Assembly (NCBI RefSeq): GCF_025118155.1
Contig: NW_026251420.1
Coordinates: 124,001-188,000, forward strand
DNA length: 64,000 nt
DNA from: Cokeromyces recurvatus
Lineage: Eukaryota; Mucoromycota; Mucoromycetes; Mucorales; Mucoraceae
Direction of reading: 5' to 3'
Part shown: piece by piece, positions 32,016 through 43,900 of the stretch
How positions within the stretch are numbered: the stretch's first letter is position 1
How the letters are laid out: every line of letters starts with the position of its first letter
Program-made: the position numbers and the translations under genes
The notes under the pieces: model-generated
Told to the model about the DNA's origin: nothing
Databases searched by the model: none
What the model saw: the letters and a program-made list of their open reading frames with translations, nothing else

Positions 32016-33976
32016 GCTGCTGTTGCTGCTGCTGTAATGATAATTGTACTTTCATGTCATTTGTTTCATCACGTGATTGTTTAAGAAAGGGCATCACATT
32101 GGTACCGCCTGTACCACGAACGATCTTTGTATCTGCTGCCAATGTTCTTGCCAAACCCAATTGAGGAAACATTTGAGATACTTTATCTGTTTTAGAATCC
32201 TTTCGAATAGCGGGGGCAGTTTCTAATTGAGTTTGAGGATAAAGATCATTATGAACCCCATTCTTGACAGGTTCAGATTTTATCTTCTTCTTTTGATGGT
32301 CAATAGCAAAGCCACCATGAGAGATATTAGGACCTTTACGAGCTTGATTTACGATATAGAGTGTGACGATCTGGACATGTTTATCACGGAATAATTTAAG
32401 TTGATGTACACAAGCATTATAGGCCTCTACAACCGCGAGTTCATCCTCTGAGAGGTTCCCATTACGATCATTTTCTTCCAGTTGTAAGATATAAGGACGA
32501 ATGTTAGCCGTCTCTTCAAGGTCCTCCAGGAATTCACGATGACGACGTGGCATGTATTTACGCATGGCTCTCAAGAAACTATTTTGATTTGTACGTTTAT
32601 AGGAAGTAACAGGTGAAGCGACTTGATGATGTAAGAGATCATCTGCAGGATTTGTAGCAGGTAGTCTCGTATATCGATCACTCATATTCAAGACAAACGA
32701 AGGAGGTTTCTCGCCTGTACGATGATGTTCAACACCAAGAGCGACATCAAGAGCAGCAATTAAACTGGATTGAGCAGCACTTCCACCAGCATATCTACGA
32801 TATTGATTCAATAAACGCTCTGCCTCATTTGACATGTCAGCATATTCATCGGTAGACCAGCTATCATCATTCACACCCTCATAAATAAGTCCCAACGGTA
32901 AACCTGCTTCAGCCATATTTTCCCAACCTGCTAAATAAGGACGAATCTTCCAATAAAACACATAGGGGTCACACTTTTCATACATGCGTTTAAGAACTCC
33001 ATTCATCTTTTCAATAGCATCTCGAATGACGTCTAAATGAGGTTTAATTTCAGAGGGGGGCGCACCCTTTTGAATGAGTTCAATGAGAGTGACAATAGGT
33101 AATAAACATGGAGCACCTGAACCTTCAATAGCTGTTGTCACAAGATAAAACCAAGCTTCATCCAGTGAACCAGAGTAAGTAGCTAATGCAGCCAAATTAC
33201 TATTATAAAGTATAGAGTTAAATAGGTATATATATATAACAGACTATTGATATATGATGTATACACATCTATGTAAATATAAATGAATATTTATAAAAAA
33301 CATTACCTCAAGTCGATTGGACCATCGGAGTCTAATAAACGATAATTCCATAATACGACAGCTGCATGACAAACAACAGGACATAAGCCTAAATATTCTG
33401 CAATACCAGTCCAGGGAATCGCGAGATTAGCAGGTAATGTCTACACACATATATATATATATATATAAATACATATATGGATATACATTTATAGAAAAGT
33501 TAATGTTCACATATATAATAATTCGTGGGAAATTTAAATAAAGTCACACACCTCTGATGTAGCTTCATGTTTACCCCAAACATAGCTGTGAGATAGCATA
33601 CAAAGTATCAAAAATGCTCTTCTATATTCTTCTATTGAATTTAAAAGTGTATAATCTAATAAAGGTAACTTTGAATAGTGTTTAATTTTTTATGAGTGAG
33701 TGTATGTGTATGTGTGTATGTGTATGTGTATGTGTGTGTGTGTGTGTGTGTGTATGTCTAAATAGACAGGGATAATAAATAAGTAAAATTTACTTTATGA
33801 ATTTTTTCTCTTAATTTTCCAGCCAAAAGTAAACCATTCACATCATCCATCATAGACTCCCAAGGTTCAAAATAAGGGTTTGATAGTCTACGCAAAGGTG
33901 GAGTAGAAGGTAAGAAGCCAGTTTTAGTAGAAATATCATATGCTTCGAGTGGCTTTAATTTCTTGCTGTAATCCAT
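31936..33976 (-). CDS. BNA2: Indoleamine 2,3-dioxygenase with a polyglutamine tail
   Basis: Four exons, 33976-33794, 33668-33552, 33440-33307 and 33199-31936, encode 565 residues, longer than typical IDO (about 400-450). IDO is the haem enzyme that opens the indole ring of tryptophan, first step of kynurenine/NAD+ synthesis. Motifs: SHSYVWGKHEA, LAIPWTGIAEYLGL, YSGSLDEAWFYLV, RYAGGSAAQSSLIAALD, RKYMPRRHREFLEDLE and FRDKHVQIVTLYIV, whose His is the proximal haem ligand. The C-terminal 120 residues are a non-conserved tail containing about 23 consecutive Gln (CAA/CAG repeat, 31974-32036) and a final STSWSDWFLRR. It converges on CTK2 with 89 bp between stops. Confidence 0.93.
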
Positions 33977-35263
33977 TACTATTATTATTATTATTATTAT
34001 TTTGAAAAAAAAAAAAAAAAAAAAAAAAAGAATAAGATAAAAATAATAGCGAATTATTTAATAAGCAAATTAATGATTCGAAACAGTAAAAATCAATAAT
34101 AGTAATAATGGATATATTTAAAAGCCAGTCATTGTTGTTTTTTTTTATTTTTTTTTATTTTTTTTAAAAAAAAAAGGTTTGTATCAATCAAGTAGAAAAA
34201 TACATGTAGTCAATTTCATTATCAATGGTAGATACAGCTACAAGATAAAAGATCCTTTGTTTTACACGTCATATTTTTTGAACTCAGATTAGATGTTTTT
34301 TTTTAAGGTACAGAGTGTGACAAGGGATCGTTGATAAATTTATCATTGTCACATTAAGATGCTATATTTTAAAATGATTGAATACATACATACATGTATG
34401 CATGCATGCATAAGTGACTCATCAAAATCTCTCTAATTTTATTTTATTTTCTATTTTTTTTTTTTTACTGCTGTTTGTATATCCTTTTCTTTTCTTTACT
34501 TTAATTACTAACAAAATAAAGTTATTCTACGTGTTACAGAAGTTGATAATAAATAGGTGAAATATTCATATTATTTTGTATCTCCAACAAGTGCCATTTA
34601 TTATGATGAGTATGGCATTGTTTCAGATCTTATTGTAGATAATATTATTTTGCATATATGTCATCATCAGACTCTTATGATTACATAAAGAACATGTATA
34701 AGAATTGAGTATTACTATCATTGAAATATATACTACCTGTTAATTACTATTCTTTTTTTCTTTCTTTCATTATGATATTAAAACTATAGAAATAGATAGA
34801 TAGATAGATACACATAGGCATAGGTATAGGTATAGGCATAGGCATACACATACACATACACATATATAAATATATCTACATCTATATATTTATATTTATC
34901 TACATAATAATGGCATGTTATAATGATTACTAAATATGGCAAGACTACATAATCCATTTCCTTTCTATTTTTATTAGAATAGGGTCTTTAGATACAGAAA
35001 AATAATCTTTTATTAATACTAATTATAATTAAGCTAGCTTCATATATATGAAAGGGCCTATTCATCCAATTCATTCATTTTTTTCTATTCAACTTATTAC
35101 AAAGATGTACCTTTTTTTTTTATTTGGTTTATTCTTTTCCTCAAGATATGATTGGATACAATTTTATTTACACTCCTCTTTTCCTTTTTTTTAGAATATT
35201 CTTTTTTTTTAAAAAAAAAAATATTTTATTGTATTCATTTCAAAAAAAAAAAAAAAAAAAAGA
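33977..35263. other. Intergenic between divergent IDO and Frag1-family genes
   Basis: No gene is seen. The stretch has an (ATT)n tract then a poly-A run right at the IDO start (33979-34029), a GATA/CATAGG-type microsatellite (34790-34860), and a poly-A run ending two bases before the next start codon (35243-35260). These are likely promoter elements for the two divergent genes. Confidence 0.55.
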
Positions 35264-36302
35264 ATGTCAATGTATAATGATGCATTAGTAAAGGTATACT
35301 TTGTCATAATTAGGCTTAAATATAATTGTATATTGTTTTCTTCAAGTTAATAAATAAATAAATAAAATTAGATTCCTGCAAAGTATATTATATATGCACA
35401 TACCTTATTTGCCTACAGTAAATATATTTGTATACATGTATAAAAAAAAAAAAAAAATACAAATCTATTATTAGGTTATATATCATTATTATATTATAAA
35501 TAGGTGCATTTTTTATAGCCTTAATCATTGGCTGCTATACACATTATGATAAAATAGTTGAAAATGAATATTTTGGATTTCCTCAAGTAATTTATAAAAA
35601 ATAGCAATAATAATAGTAGTTCAACCAATTAAAGTAGCTGTATAATAATAATAACAGGAATGGTTTCCAAGTGTAAGTGCTACAATAGGTGATAGATATC
35701 CAGCTCGTGCTATTTTTCAAATCTTGATAGCCCTTACATCCGGTCCACGGTTTGCACTCATTGGATTAAATTACCTTTATCAACATACACGAATAACAAA
35801 AGCTGGATTGAGTGAAATTTTATTAGGAATTGGATTAATTCGTACTGTGGCTTGTGGGGGTTGGGTGTATATTACTTCAACGGATGATCATTCTATTCAT
35901 GATATCGCTATGATTATTTATCTCCTATGTACTTTACCTTGGCAATTAGGCGTACTCTATACAACAGATGCTAAATTATATCCGACTGCTTTAAAAAGAA
36001 GACGTTATTTGACAATGGCATTCTTTGGTACTTTACCCTTTATGATTTATTTCTATATTCAACATAAAGTGAATCATATTCCAGGAGGTATTATTATATA
36101 GAGTCAACAATCATGATTGAACAGCTACTAATCATATCTCTTCTTTATAATACATATAAATATAGCTTATACAATCTATGCTTTATTTGAATGGTCTTTA
36201 ATCATTTATGATATTGCATTTGATGCTACAGCAGCTTTCGAATTTAAAAGATTTGAAATAAAAGTCACACAAAAGGAAAAAAAGAAAGAAACCATAGTTT
36301 AA
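35264..36302 (+). CDS. Frag1/DRAM/Sfk1-family membrane protein, CWH43 N-terminal domain-like
   Basis: Five exons, 35264-35293, 35372-35417, 35504-35586, 35658-36087 and 36166-36302, encode about 241 residues. The family includes PGAP2, which acts in GPI-anchor lipid remodelling, and the N-terminal domain of Cwh43. The splice-built start reads IPAKYIIYAHTLFAYSAFFI, then GCYTHYDKIVENEYFGFPQE and the signature EWFPSVSATIGDRYPARAIF, followed by LIALTSGPRFALIGLNYLY. About six hydrophobic segments are visible. It ends shortly after FEWSLIIYDIAFDA with a Lys-rich tail, so the large C-terminal half of Cwh43 is absent. Exons 1 and 2 are short, so the first 25 residues are less certain. Confidence 0.82.
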
Positions 36303-36748
36303 TAATAATAATAATAATAATAATAAAAAGCAGCAGTCATGATTGAATGTAGTCTAAATGATGTACACTAATTTTACAATAACGACTATAATAAGTAATA
36401 TTTTAATATACCAAGTTGTTATAGTATTAAGAATCAACAAGAGAATATTACTAATTAAACTAGAAAAGGCCCTTATATCTCAAGATGATAAAAGCTGAAT
36501 TCTATAAAGCTGATAAATAAAAGATAATTACTATTATATATGTGTTTTTCTGTTACTTGCAAGTATTCAAGTGATTTAGATACATTTTCTTCTTCTGAGA
36601 ATAGTAATATTATAGAGAAATAACCTATATTCCTGTTTATGAGATTTAATTGGTAGAAAAGTGTATTACGTCATCATTCAATAGTAGTAGTAGTAGTAGA
36701 AGAAGACCATTCAAGACAATACATTAATAATTATTAGTAGTAGCTTTC
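36303..36748. other. Spacer upstream of the Fanzor element
   Basis: AT-rich sequence with (AAT)n right after the Frag1-family stop and a (TAG)n stretch at 36682-36700. I see nothing else in it. Confidence 0.5.
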
Positions 36749-36758
36749 ATTTAGAATA

Positions 36759-36858
36759 CAGCGAAGCTGGGAAATATTGGTTAATTTATGATGATAATAA
36801 CAAAATAATTTAGTGCTTACTAAAAAAAGTATTGGCGAAAAACCAAAAAATGATTGGC
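36759..36858 (+). repeat. Left terminal inverted repeat
   Basis: Inverted partner of 39886-39996. The left end carries four extra bases (CAGC) between the target duplication and the shared GAAGCTGG core. It ends inside at TGATTGGC. Confidence 0.8.
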
Positions 36859-36947
36859 TCACCAATATTTTTAAGTAAGCTCAGAGCAACATACCTGCAT
36901 TAAATAACTAAAACGATAACTTTGGAGAAGATTTACTATTGTTTCCT

Positions 36948-39115
36948 TCATTCTGGTTTTGACGCTTCTTTTCTGTTAAAAGCATCAGGGAGTTTACCTG
37001 TCTCTCTCAAGCTCATCAAGATCTTTCGAAAGTTTAAAACAGCTGCCATATCTCGATTCCACAGCTTTCGTGGAATTTCCTTGACTTGTTCAAGGTTGGC
37101 CAACAGACAGTTACGATTTTTACATCTAATGGTTCAGTAATTATTATCATTCTCTGTCGTATTAATACAATTCATACTGTTACTTTACCTCAATAGGCCA
37201 TGACATTTTACAGTTGGCATTTTGGCTGCTCTCTTATGGGGGCGAGGGTTGGCGACTGTTTTAAACGTTTCTAATGAACTTTCACAGGTTGGGCAGCATG
37301 AAGAAGTCTTATATTCGTCAATCTTGAATACTTTACTTGGAAGCGGTTTTTCTTCAGCATTCGAATGAGACCTTTGTTCCTGGTTGGCTCGTGATATTTT
37401 GTGCTTGAAGCCGACCAATTACCAATAACAAGAATCGTATCATAACCATACTTCTTTTTCAACCTCTTCACTAACATCTGGTCATTTTGATCATAGAAAA
37501 TTTTGGATGAAAACTTCAGCTTTCGGAATGGCAAAACTTGAAGTTTCTCCAACAATTCACTGATATGTTGTTTCAGATTGACTTCTTCATCCGCGATCAT
37601 CTTCTCTACAAGTTCAAGCACCCTATTTTTGACTCTATCGTCCAATCTCTCTGAGATATGTCGTTGCTGCAACATTAGCTGCAAGTACGTATGGTACAGT
37701 TGAGATTGCGTTCGAGTATCAGGAGAAGAAACGATGCCTCGAATATTTAAGATGAATAAATGTCCAAATACAAGTTGCTTTTCTCATCCACACGAAAGTC
37801 AAACAAGGAGCCGGGAAAGTAAAGATCTTTGGATGATTTTGTTTCATTTCCATAGTATTGGTTTAATACGTTTCCCACCGATAATCTTGTCTTGATGTAA
37901 TCTACAAATTTGACTACATCTACAGTGGATGACGGGGTTTTGGAAAGAAGAGCTTCAGCGGATTCAACCATGGACGGTTTAGTTGACTTTCGTAAAGTTC
38001 TAAAGTGACTTGATCTTCTTGATCTGTCATTTTTTGTAAAAACAAGAACTTTCTTGTGCTTGACCACACTGGTTTCTTTCATACAGTATAAAATATCACG
38101 TCATCCTTCAAAATGAAGAGACTTATTTAATCCTTGTTCTTTAAAAGCCTTTTTTTTTTCAAATCAGCCACTTGAGCCCAGGTTTTAATTTTATCCTTCG
38201 CAGGCTTCTTGTTTTTGAGAATATGGAAGTGAACGATCTTACTATCCACTGTCATATATGTGGGAATAAATGTGCTTTGTATAGGAAAGCAAATGAATTC
38301 TTTCAACTTCTCTGATTCAACAAGTTGTGCAAGTCTATAAAAACGCCTTGAAGTGATTTACTGGTCGAGCCAGCACATCGTAGAAAATTGAATCTTTATG
38401 GAATCTGTAGTTTGTAGGATACATGGAGAATAGAATTTCTATTTCTGATATTGACTTTTCATCCAAGATGTCAGAATTGGGCATTTCTTTTTTTTTTCGC
38501 CACAGCAAGTTTTACTTGGGTGCAGGGAGTAAAGACCTCTTTACGGACAGCTGCTTGTATGGCTTTTGCGCTATATCCTTCTGTCGTTATTCTTTCTTGA
38601 AGAGCATTTGATTTTTCTTTCTTTTTTGCAAAGTTTGTTTAGCATTTCGTGGAGCCTATCTCCAAAATAGGCTTTGATATTATGGTAATAGGCGGTTTCA
38701 ATTTTCGTACATTCGTACAAAGCAATTTGTTGCGCATATGCTAGTTTAGATGGAATATAGCCGGCATTTTTTTTTAGCAATATAAGCCTTTGTGTTTGGC
38801 AATCAATTGTCTATATAATTTCGTTGTTTCTTTGAGGCGTGTTTTTTTTTTTTCAGATTTGGTACCATCATGCACTCGTCTCAGGGTAAGACTCAAGAAT
38901 ACTTCAACAAAAAAACTCTTGTTGACATAGCTTTTCAAGTCAAATTCGATATTTTTCACCAACTCACTTACAAAGATATACTTGATAAAGGCAAAAGTGG
39001 GAGTGACAATTGTATTAGTAATATCTACTAGATCTTGTATTGGCTTGATATATGCCGGCTTCCAAATGTTCTTTACAGTTGTCTTTACCGCTATGACACG
39101 TTTGTCGGCTACTTG
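36948..39115 (-). pseudogene. Fanzor (eukaryotic TnpB-like, RuvC + zinc ribbon) pseudogene
   Basis: Minus-strand frames form one protein in order. The first segment, about 39115-38774, includes KRVIAVKTTVKNIWKPAYIK. 38780-38571 includes LAYAQQIALYECTKIETAYY. About 38340-38150 includes CFPIQSTFIPTYMTVDSKIV. 38082-37750 includes DVVKFVDYIKTRLSVGNVLN. 37740-37350 includes DTILVIGNWSASSTKYHEPT. 37345-37189 carries FKIDEYKTSSCCPTC. A spliced last exon, 37125-36948, begins CKNRNC and contains the RuvC-III block NRDMAAVLNF. The intron 37188-37126 is clean and splits the zinc ribbon. Fanzors are RNA-guided DNA endonucleases related to TnpB/Cas12. Breaks occur in T runs at 38767-38775 and 38150-38159, and near 38340, 37750 and 37345; a TGA lies at 38103-38101. 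RuvC-I, with its catalytic Asp, is not found, so the copy is inactive. The 5' exons are not identified. Confidence 0.8.
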
Positions 39116-39885
39116 CTTTCAGGATTTTTGGATGGAGTATTAAAAAAAAAAAGAGAATTACTTTGCTAGTTTATTGTATAATTGAGGAACAAATGCAAAG
39201 GAATAAGAAAGAGAAGAGAGAGAGAGATAAACACTGATTTATATAGTCATATGCAAACTACTTTTTTTTTTTTGATAGATCCCAACACATATATATTTAT
39301 CATTACTATTATGTTTTTCTTTGCATTTATCAATAACTATCAATTTATCAACCAAAGCCAGGTAAATAAACTTTAACATGAACTCTTATCAATATCTTAT
39401 TAACAATTAGAATAAAGCTGGTTTTATAATAAAACCCTTGATCTGCATGTTCCAGTTATATAAGCCCATTATCGATAGACATAGTTTATTAGAACATGTG
39501 CGAAATTTTTTGTTTACACTTATATATACATCTCAAAGATATAATTGAATTGTGAAGACTGATCAGACTCTAAACACCATTAATAAAGGCTTCAATAAAA
39601 CTGTTAATATATATTTTCTTATACATACCTCTCTCCATACTTGTTCAAATTAACTATGCGTATCAGTCTACAATAATAGTTTTTTTTTTTTTAAAACGAT
39701 GAGTTTAATCAAGGGCGCAAGGTCAGAGGCTATAGACTCACGTATTTAACTCTATATTTTCCAAAACTGAATTCAATTGAAAATTTTTGGGTTCTTGCAA
39801 AGAGGAAGAATCTAATGGCTAAAGGTACTTTATTCTTAAGAATCGCTGATAAACTTCAAGTGCTCAAAACAACTTTTTTAAAATG

Positions 39886-39996
39886 GCCAATCATTTTTCA
39901 GCTTTTCGGCAACAATTTTTTTTAACAAGCGCCAAATTATTTTTTTTACTACTATCACTATTTAAATTTCTAAATTAACCAATATTTTCCAGCTTC
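39886..39996 (-). repeat. Right terminal inverted repeat
   Basis: Reads GAAGCTGGAAAATATTGG on the minus strand from 39996 inward, matching the left end, with the inner end at GCCAATCA (39886-39893). It abuts the flanking ATTTAGAATA directly. Confidence 0.8.
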
Positions 39997-40006
39997 ATTT
40001 AGAATA

Positions 40007-42730
40007 TAAAAATAAAATAAGATTATTGATGATTACACCAAGAAGAAAAAAAAATAGTGCTATTATTATTATCAAACCTTTTTTTTCTTCCTCTTTGGTT
40101 TTAAATATTAGTATCAAATTATTTAATTGGTAAACACTTGATTATAGTTAGAATCCTTTTAACAATTATGCCGCATTTTATGATAAAATATAAATGCACA
40201 ATTTTTGTTTTATCCAATCAAAATCTATAGTTAGAAACACTCGTCTTACCCAATTCAGTAATAATTAATGCAATGCTTCCGGTTGGTTCATGATTAAAAT
40301 CACCAGGTTTTATTTTAAAATTATAAATAAAGAACAATAACTGATTTTTCTTTCATTCTTTCTTTGTCTTTTTTATTTTATTTAGTTTTACTTATTTATT
40401 TTTACTTACAATAGTGTTGTCAACTTCCTTTTTTACCTTTGGTTACGCTTTGTACACTACTTTTGGTATACTTTAATTCAACAAACACATAATTCATTAA
40501 CACAACAAGTGCTGCAATATGCATTTCCGAACTCCCATTTCTTTTTTATAAAAAAAAAAGCCTATATAATCATAGTTTGGTTCAACTAGAAAAGATTGTT
40601 ATTAAGTAACTCAAGAATATGCTACACAACTAGTGATGAGTATGTAATAATTATACATTCTGTTATTTATAATTGATAAAGTCACTCATGTTTAAAAATA
40701 ATAGTTTATACGCAATATTTTGCTTAAATGGACACAATTTAGTGGAAGCCTCTTTTCTCGAATGAATGGTTGATAAGTTTAATATCTTTTTTTTGTTTTC
40801 GAATTCATTTGCTTGTTGCTCTCCCAATCCGATCTTTGCTCTTTTGAGAGCAAAAGACAAAAAAAAATTGTTACTCTTCTTAGGCCAACTTAGGTTTTGT
40901 GAACTCTGGTGATATCAAATTAATTAGAACGTTTTCTTTTTTCTTTTGCTGCCGCAGTAAAAAAAAAAATGAACAAGAATGAAATGGTTTCAAGAATATT
41001 TCGGTGAAGAACAGTTTTATTTTTGTGGACGCTAAGTAAAATTTAAGAAGAAACATGTTGGAATTGATCTATTTTCTTTTTTTATTTTTTTTTCTCCCTC
41101 CCACCCTTCGTTCGTCTTTTCATCAACAATTTCCTTACTCGTCAACAGGTTTAGTCTAGTCTCGAAATGCAATTTTTGGTGTTAAATTCAATACACAACT
41201 TGTTCTGTTTCAAGCTTTCAATGATCCTCAAGACATGAATGTGATAATCCCTTCTATGAAATAGGGCAGTATTATTCACAATTGTTACTGAACATGTTAA
41301 CCTTTTCGTTAGAACAGAACAGAGCTACTCACATCAATCAGGGAGTCAAATTTTTTATTTGTTCAGTATTCTGACGTATTTTTTTTTTCTCTCTCTCTAG
41401 AGGTCCCCAAAAAAGTTTTCTCTCCAGAAAAGCAATTGGGTGATTTTCTATTTGAAGTGTTTTTTTTCCCTTCTTTGTGTTTGATCCTATTCCGATTTTC
41501 GAGTATCTTCTGCACTTTATTACCTCACCTTTTTTATTTTGTTTATTCGATTTGTTTGTCGACTTGCATTTTTGTTTGATTTTTTTTATTTCTCGCTCAG
41601 GGCTTTGCAAAGCTGAAGTAGTAGTCATCATAGCATCAAGTGCTTCTATTTTCTCTTTTTTTTATCTTACTAATTCTCCGGAGTGTGTTGGATGGATTTC
41701 AGAGTTTTTTTTTTTATGCAGAAATTTGGTGGTTTTTTTTTCTCTCTTTTTTTTTTAGAAAAAAATATTAAGGGAGGGATGAAGTCTTATCTTGGGAAAA
41801 TTCTTGAATTTGTAAAAATAACTTCAATTTTGGTCAAATAATAATACAAGTTCCCTCCCACTTCTTTTTTTTTTGTAATAATTCCATAATTTTATGCAAT
41901 CACAAATAAAGTTGTCCTTCTTTTTTTGCCATCTACCTTAATATGTTTGCCTTTTTTTTTAATGATTGGTCAACCTTGTGAAAAAAAAGCTATTTTTAAT
42001 ATTATTTACTGTGCGTGCTGCATAATGATTTATTATCATGAACTTTTATTGATAATATAGCTTTTGTGAAACTGAGAAAAAAAGCTTATAAAAAAATTTT
42101 TTTTTTCCCTGAAGAGAATTAATACATGGCAGATAAATAATAATAAAGCGTGTCTATTATTTTCAGACCGTGATAAGGGGGGGGAATGGTTCAACTAAAA
42201 TATATAATATATATCTTGATGCCTGTCTAGATCATTTTACGATTTATACACTATTGCGAAGCCACTCTATGCTGTATTCTTAATCATGATAATAGAGTAA
42301 AAACCTCAAGACAATTCCCATGTTGATGAGAAACAATGGTGTTATGAAGAATATAGAGTTGAGATACGACAACAACAAAAAACTCACTTTCATTTACTTT
42401 AAAAATAAAGAGCAACAAAATACCAGGCATTGTAGTAGTCTAGAAAGATATTAAAACAGTATCAAAAAAAAAAATGAAAGCTGCAAGAACATAAAAAGAG
42501 GAGATGATGAAGAATAAGAGATTTTTTTTTTGTAGATAATTCTGCAACTAAACTTAGTAGAAAAGCTTATTTAATACTTTTATTATTATAAGTATTACTA
42601 TTAGTTTCTAGGTTATTAGTTAAATAGAGAAGCTAGGCCTACCATTACTACCATTACGACTACTATTATTACTACTACCACTACTACTATTATTTTTTTT
42701 TTCTTGAAATCAACCAATCATTTGTATTGC
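40007..42730. other. 2.7 kb gene-poor spacer
   Basis: No supported gene is seen between the Fanzor element and the ABHD11-like stop. The region is A/T-run rich. Open frames at 40663-40860, 41338-41631 and 41477-41758 are low-complexity. Single-copy-looking stretches around 40240-40310 and 41130-41330 have somewhat coding-like composition but no consistent exon chain. Confidence 0.5.
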
Positions 42731-43751
42731 TTATTCTTTAATAAATGATATGATGGAGCTCAAAACTTGTTCAGGCTTTTCTGCATGAACTATTAAGAAA
42801 ATGGAATAAGTTTTTTTTTTTTTTTTTTTTATTATTATAATGATGATGATGATGATTCTTTATCAAGATTTTACCCCAATGACCTGCATTTTCTATAATG
42901 TCTAACTTTGAGTTTGGAAACAAGGCTTTAATTTCACTTTCTTTTTCTGTAAAGGGTTTTAAATAAGGACTATTTCCACCAGCAATAAACAAAGTAGGAC
43001 CTTCATAATGACCACCTTCGTCCTTTAGGATGACGTCAAAGCCACTGATTTCCCCTAATGATTGACCCAAGATGTCATATGGAATACGAAAGCGCATCAC
43101 ACCTTCTTTATCGTGAGGATCACGTTTCAGGTTTGTTAATAAAAACATACGAATATCGATGTCGGGTACAAACTCCTTCAGGATCTCGTCTGCCTCCATT
43201 TGCCGTTTCGGTCGTGCCTCCTCTACAGCTTTCATGGCCTTTATATATCTTTCAAAATCAGAGGCAAGTTGGATGGCTACAGGCGGCATATCGACTGAAA
43301 TCACTTTGGAAACTTGATTTGCATGTTGTAAAGCAGTAGCCATGATCACTTTGCCACCCATGGAGTGTCCAATCAAGATGGGGTCATGTAATTGTTGACT
43401 TTGCATAAATTGAATAACATCTTCTGCCATGGCTTTATAAGTATGTACAGGATGATGAGGACTAGCTCCATGATTACGAAGATCCTAATATGAGTGAGTG
43501 ATAACCTTTATACATACAAATATGTATATATATATATATATGAACGGCTTACTTACAATCGTATACACATCTCGATGAAGTCGACTACTTAGGGCCTTTC
43601 CCAGTGATGACCAATTCTGCTTTGAACCAAATAAACCATGACAAATTAGAATGGGTGAGTCAGTTGAGGATTGGATTGAATATTTGTGATAACTTAATGC
43701 TGTATAAGCTCGTCTTTGAAGTAGTCGAAATGGTAAACTTTTTATTGACAT
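42731..43751 (-). CDS. Alpha/beta hydrolase, ABHD11 / IMO32-like (mitochondrial)
   Basis: Three exons, 43751-43557, 43484-42875 and 42789-42731, encode 287 residues. Motifs: oxyanion region HGLFGSKQNWSSLGKAL, then DLRNHGASPHH, the nucleophile elbow LIGHSMGGKVIMATAL (GHSMG), and a late His in NAGHWVHAEKPEQV, giving a Ser-Asp-His triad. The N-terminus (SLPFRLLQRRAYTALSYHKY) is Arg-rich without acids, which fits a mitochondrial presequence as in human ABHD11 and yeast Imo32. The physiological substrate is uncertain. The intron near the 3' end carries a 22-nt T run and an (ATG/CAT)n stretch. Confidence 0.9.
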
Positions 43752-43900
43752 TTTTTGTTGTTGTTGTTGTTAAAAAAAAAAAAAAAATTGGGAGGGTGAA
43801 AATTATCCGGGGTTATAAAATTATTATTATCTAATAAATCAGGAAAAGGAAGGGGGGGAAGAGGAGAAGGAAAGAAAGATCATTGAACAATAAAATATAT

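Larger units (their letters stand above)
36749..40006. mobile_element. TIR DNA transposon carrying a Fanzor gene, with 10-bp target duplication
   Basis: Terminal inverted repeats run from 36759 inward and from 39996 inward. The direct repeat ATTTAGAATA flanks them at 36749-36758 and 39997-40006. The shared TIR begins GAAGCTGG(G/A)AAATATTGG then TTAATTTA, and homology resumes as AAAATAATTT, GCTT, TAAAAAAA, CGAAAA and AAAATGATTGGC. The element is about 3.2 kb. Long TIRs (about 100 bp) with a 9-11 bp target duplication are typical of Mutator-like elements; hAT elements have 8 bp and short TIRs. The only gene inside is a Fanzor pseudogene; no DDE transposase is seen, so the element is non-autonomous. 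The superfamily assignment is an inference. Confidence 0.8.

Noticed and set aside
40178..40310. Minus-strand coding-like pair (DFNHEPTGSIALIITELG spliced to DFDWIKQKLC)
   Set aside because: The implied intron would be only 25 nt, no upstream exon or start was found, and no family is recognised.
41338..41758. Overlapping open frames on both strands
   Set aside because: They are T/A-run derived and rich in Lys or Phe, with no domain and no splice context.
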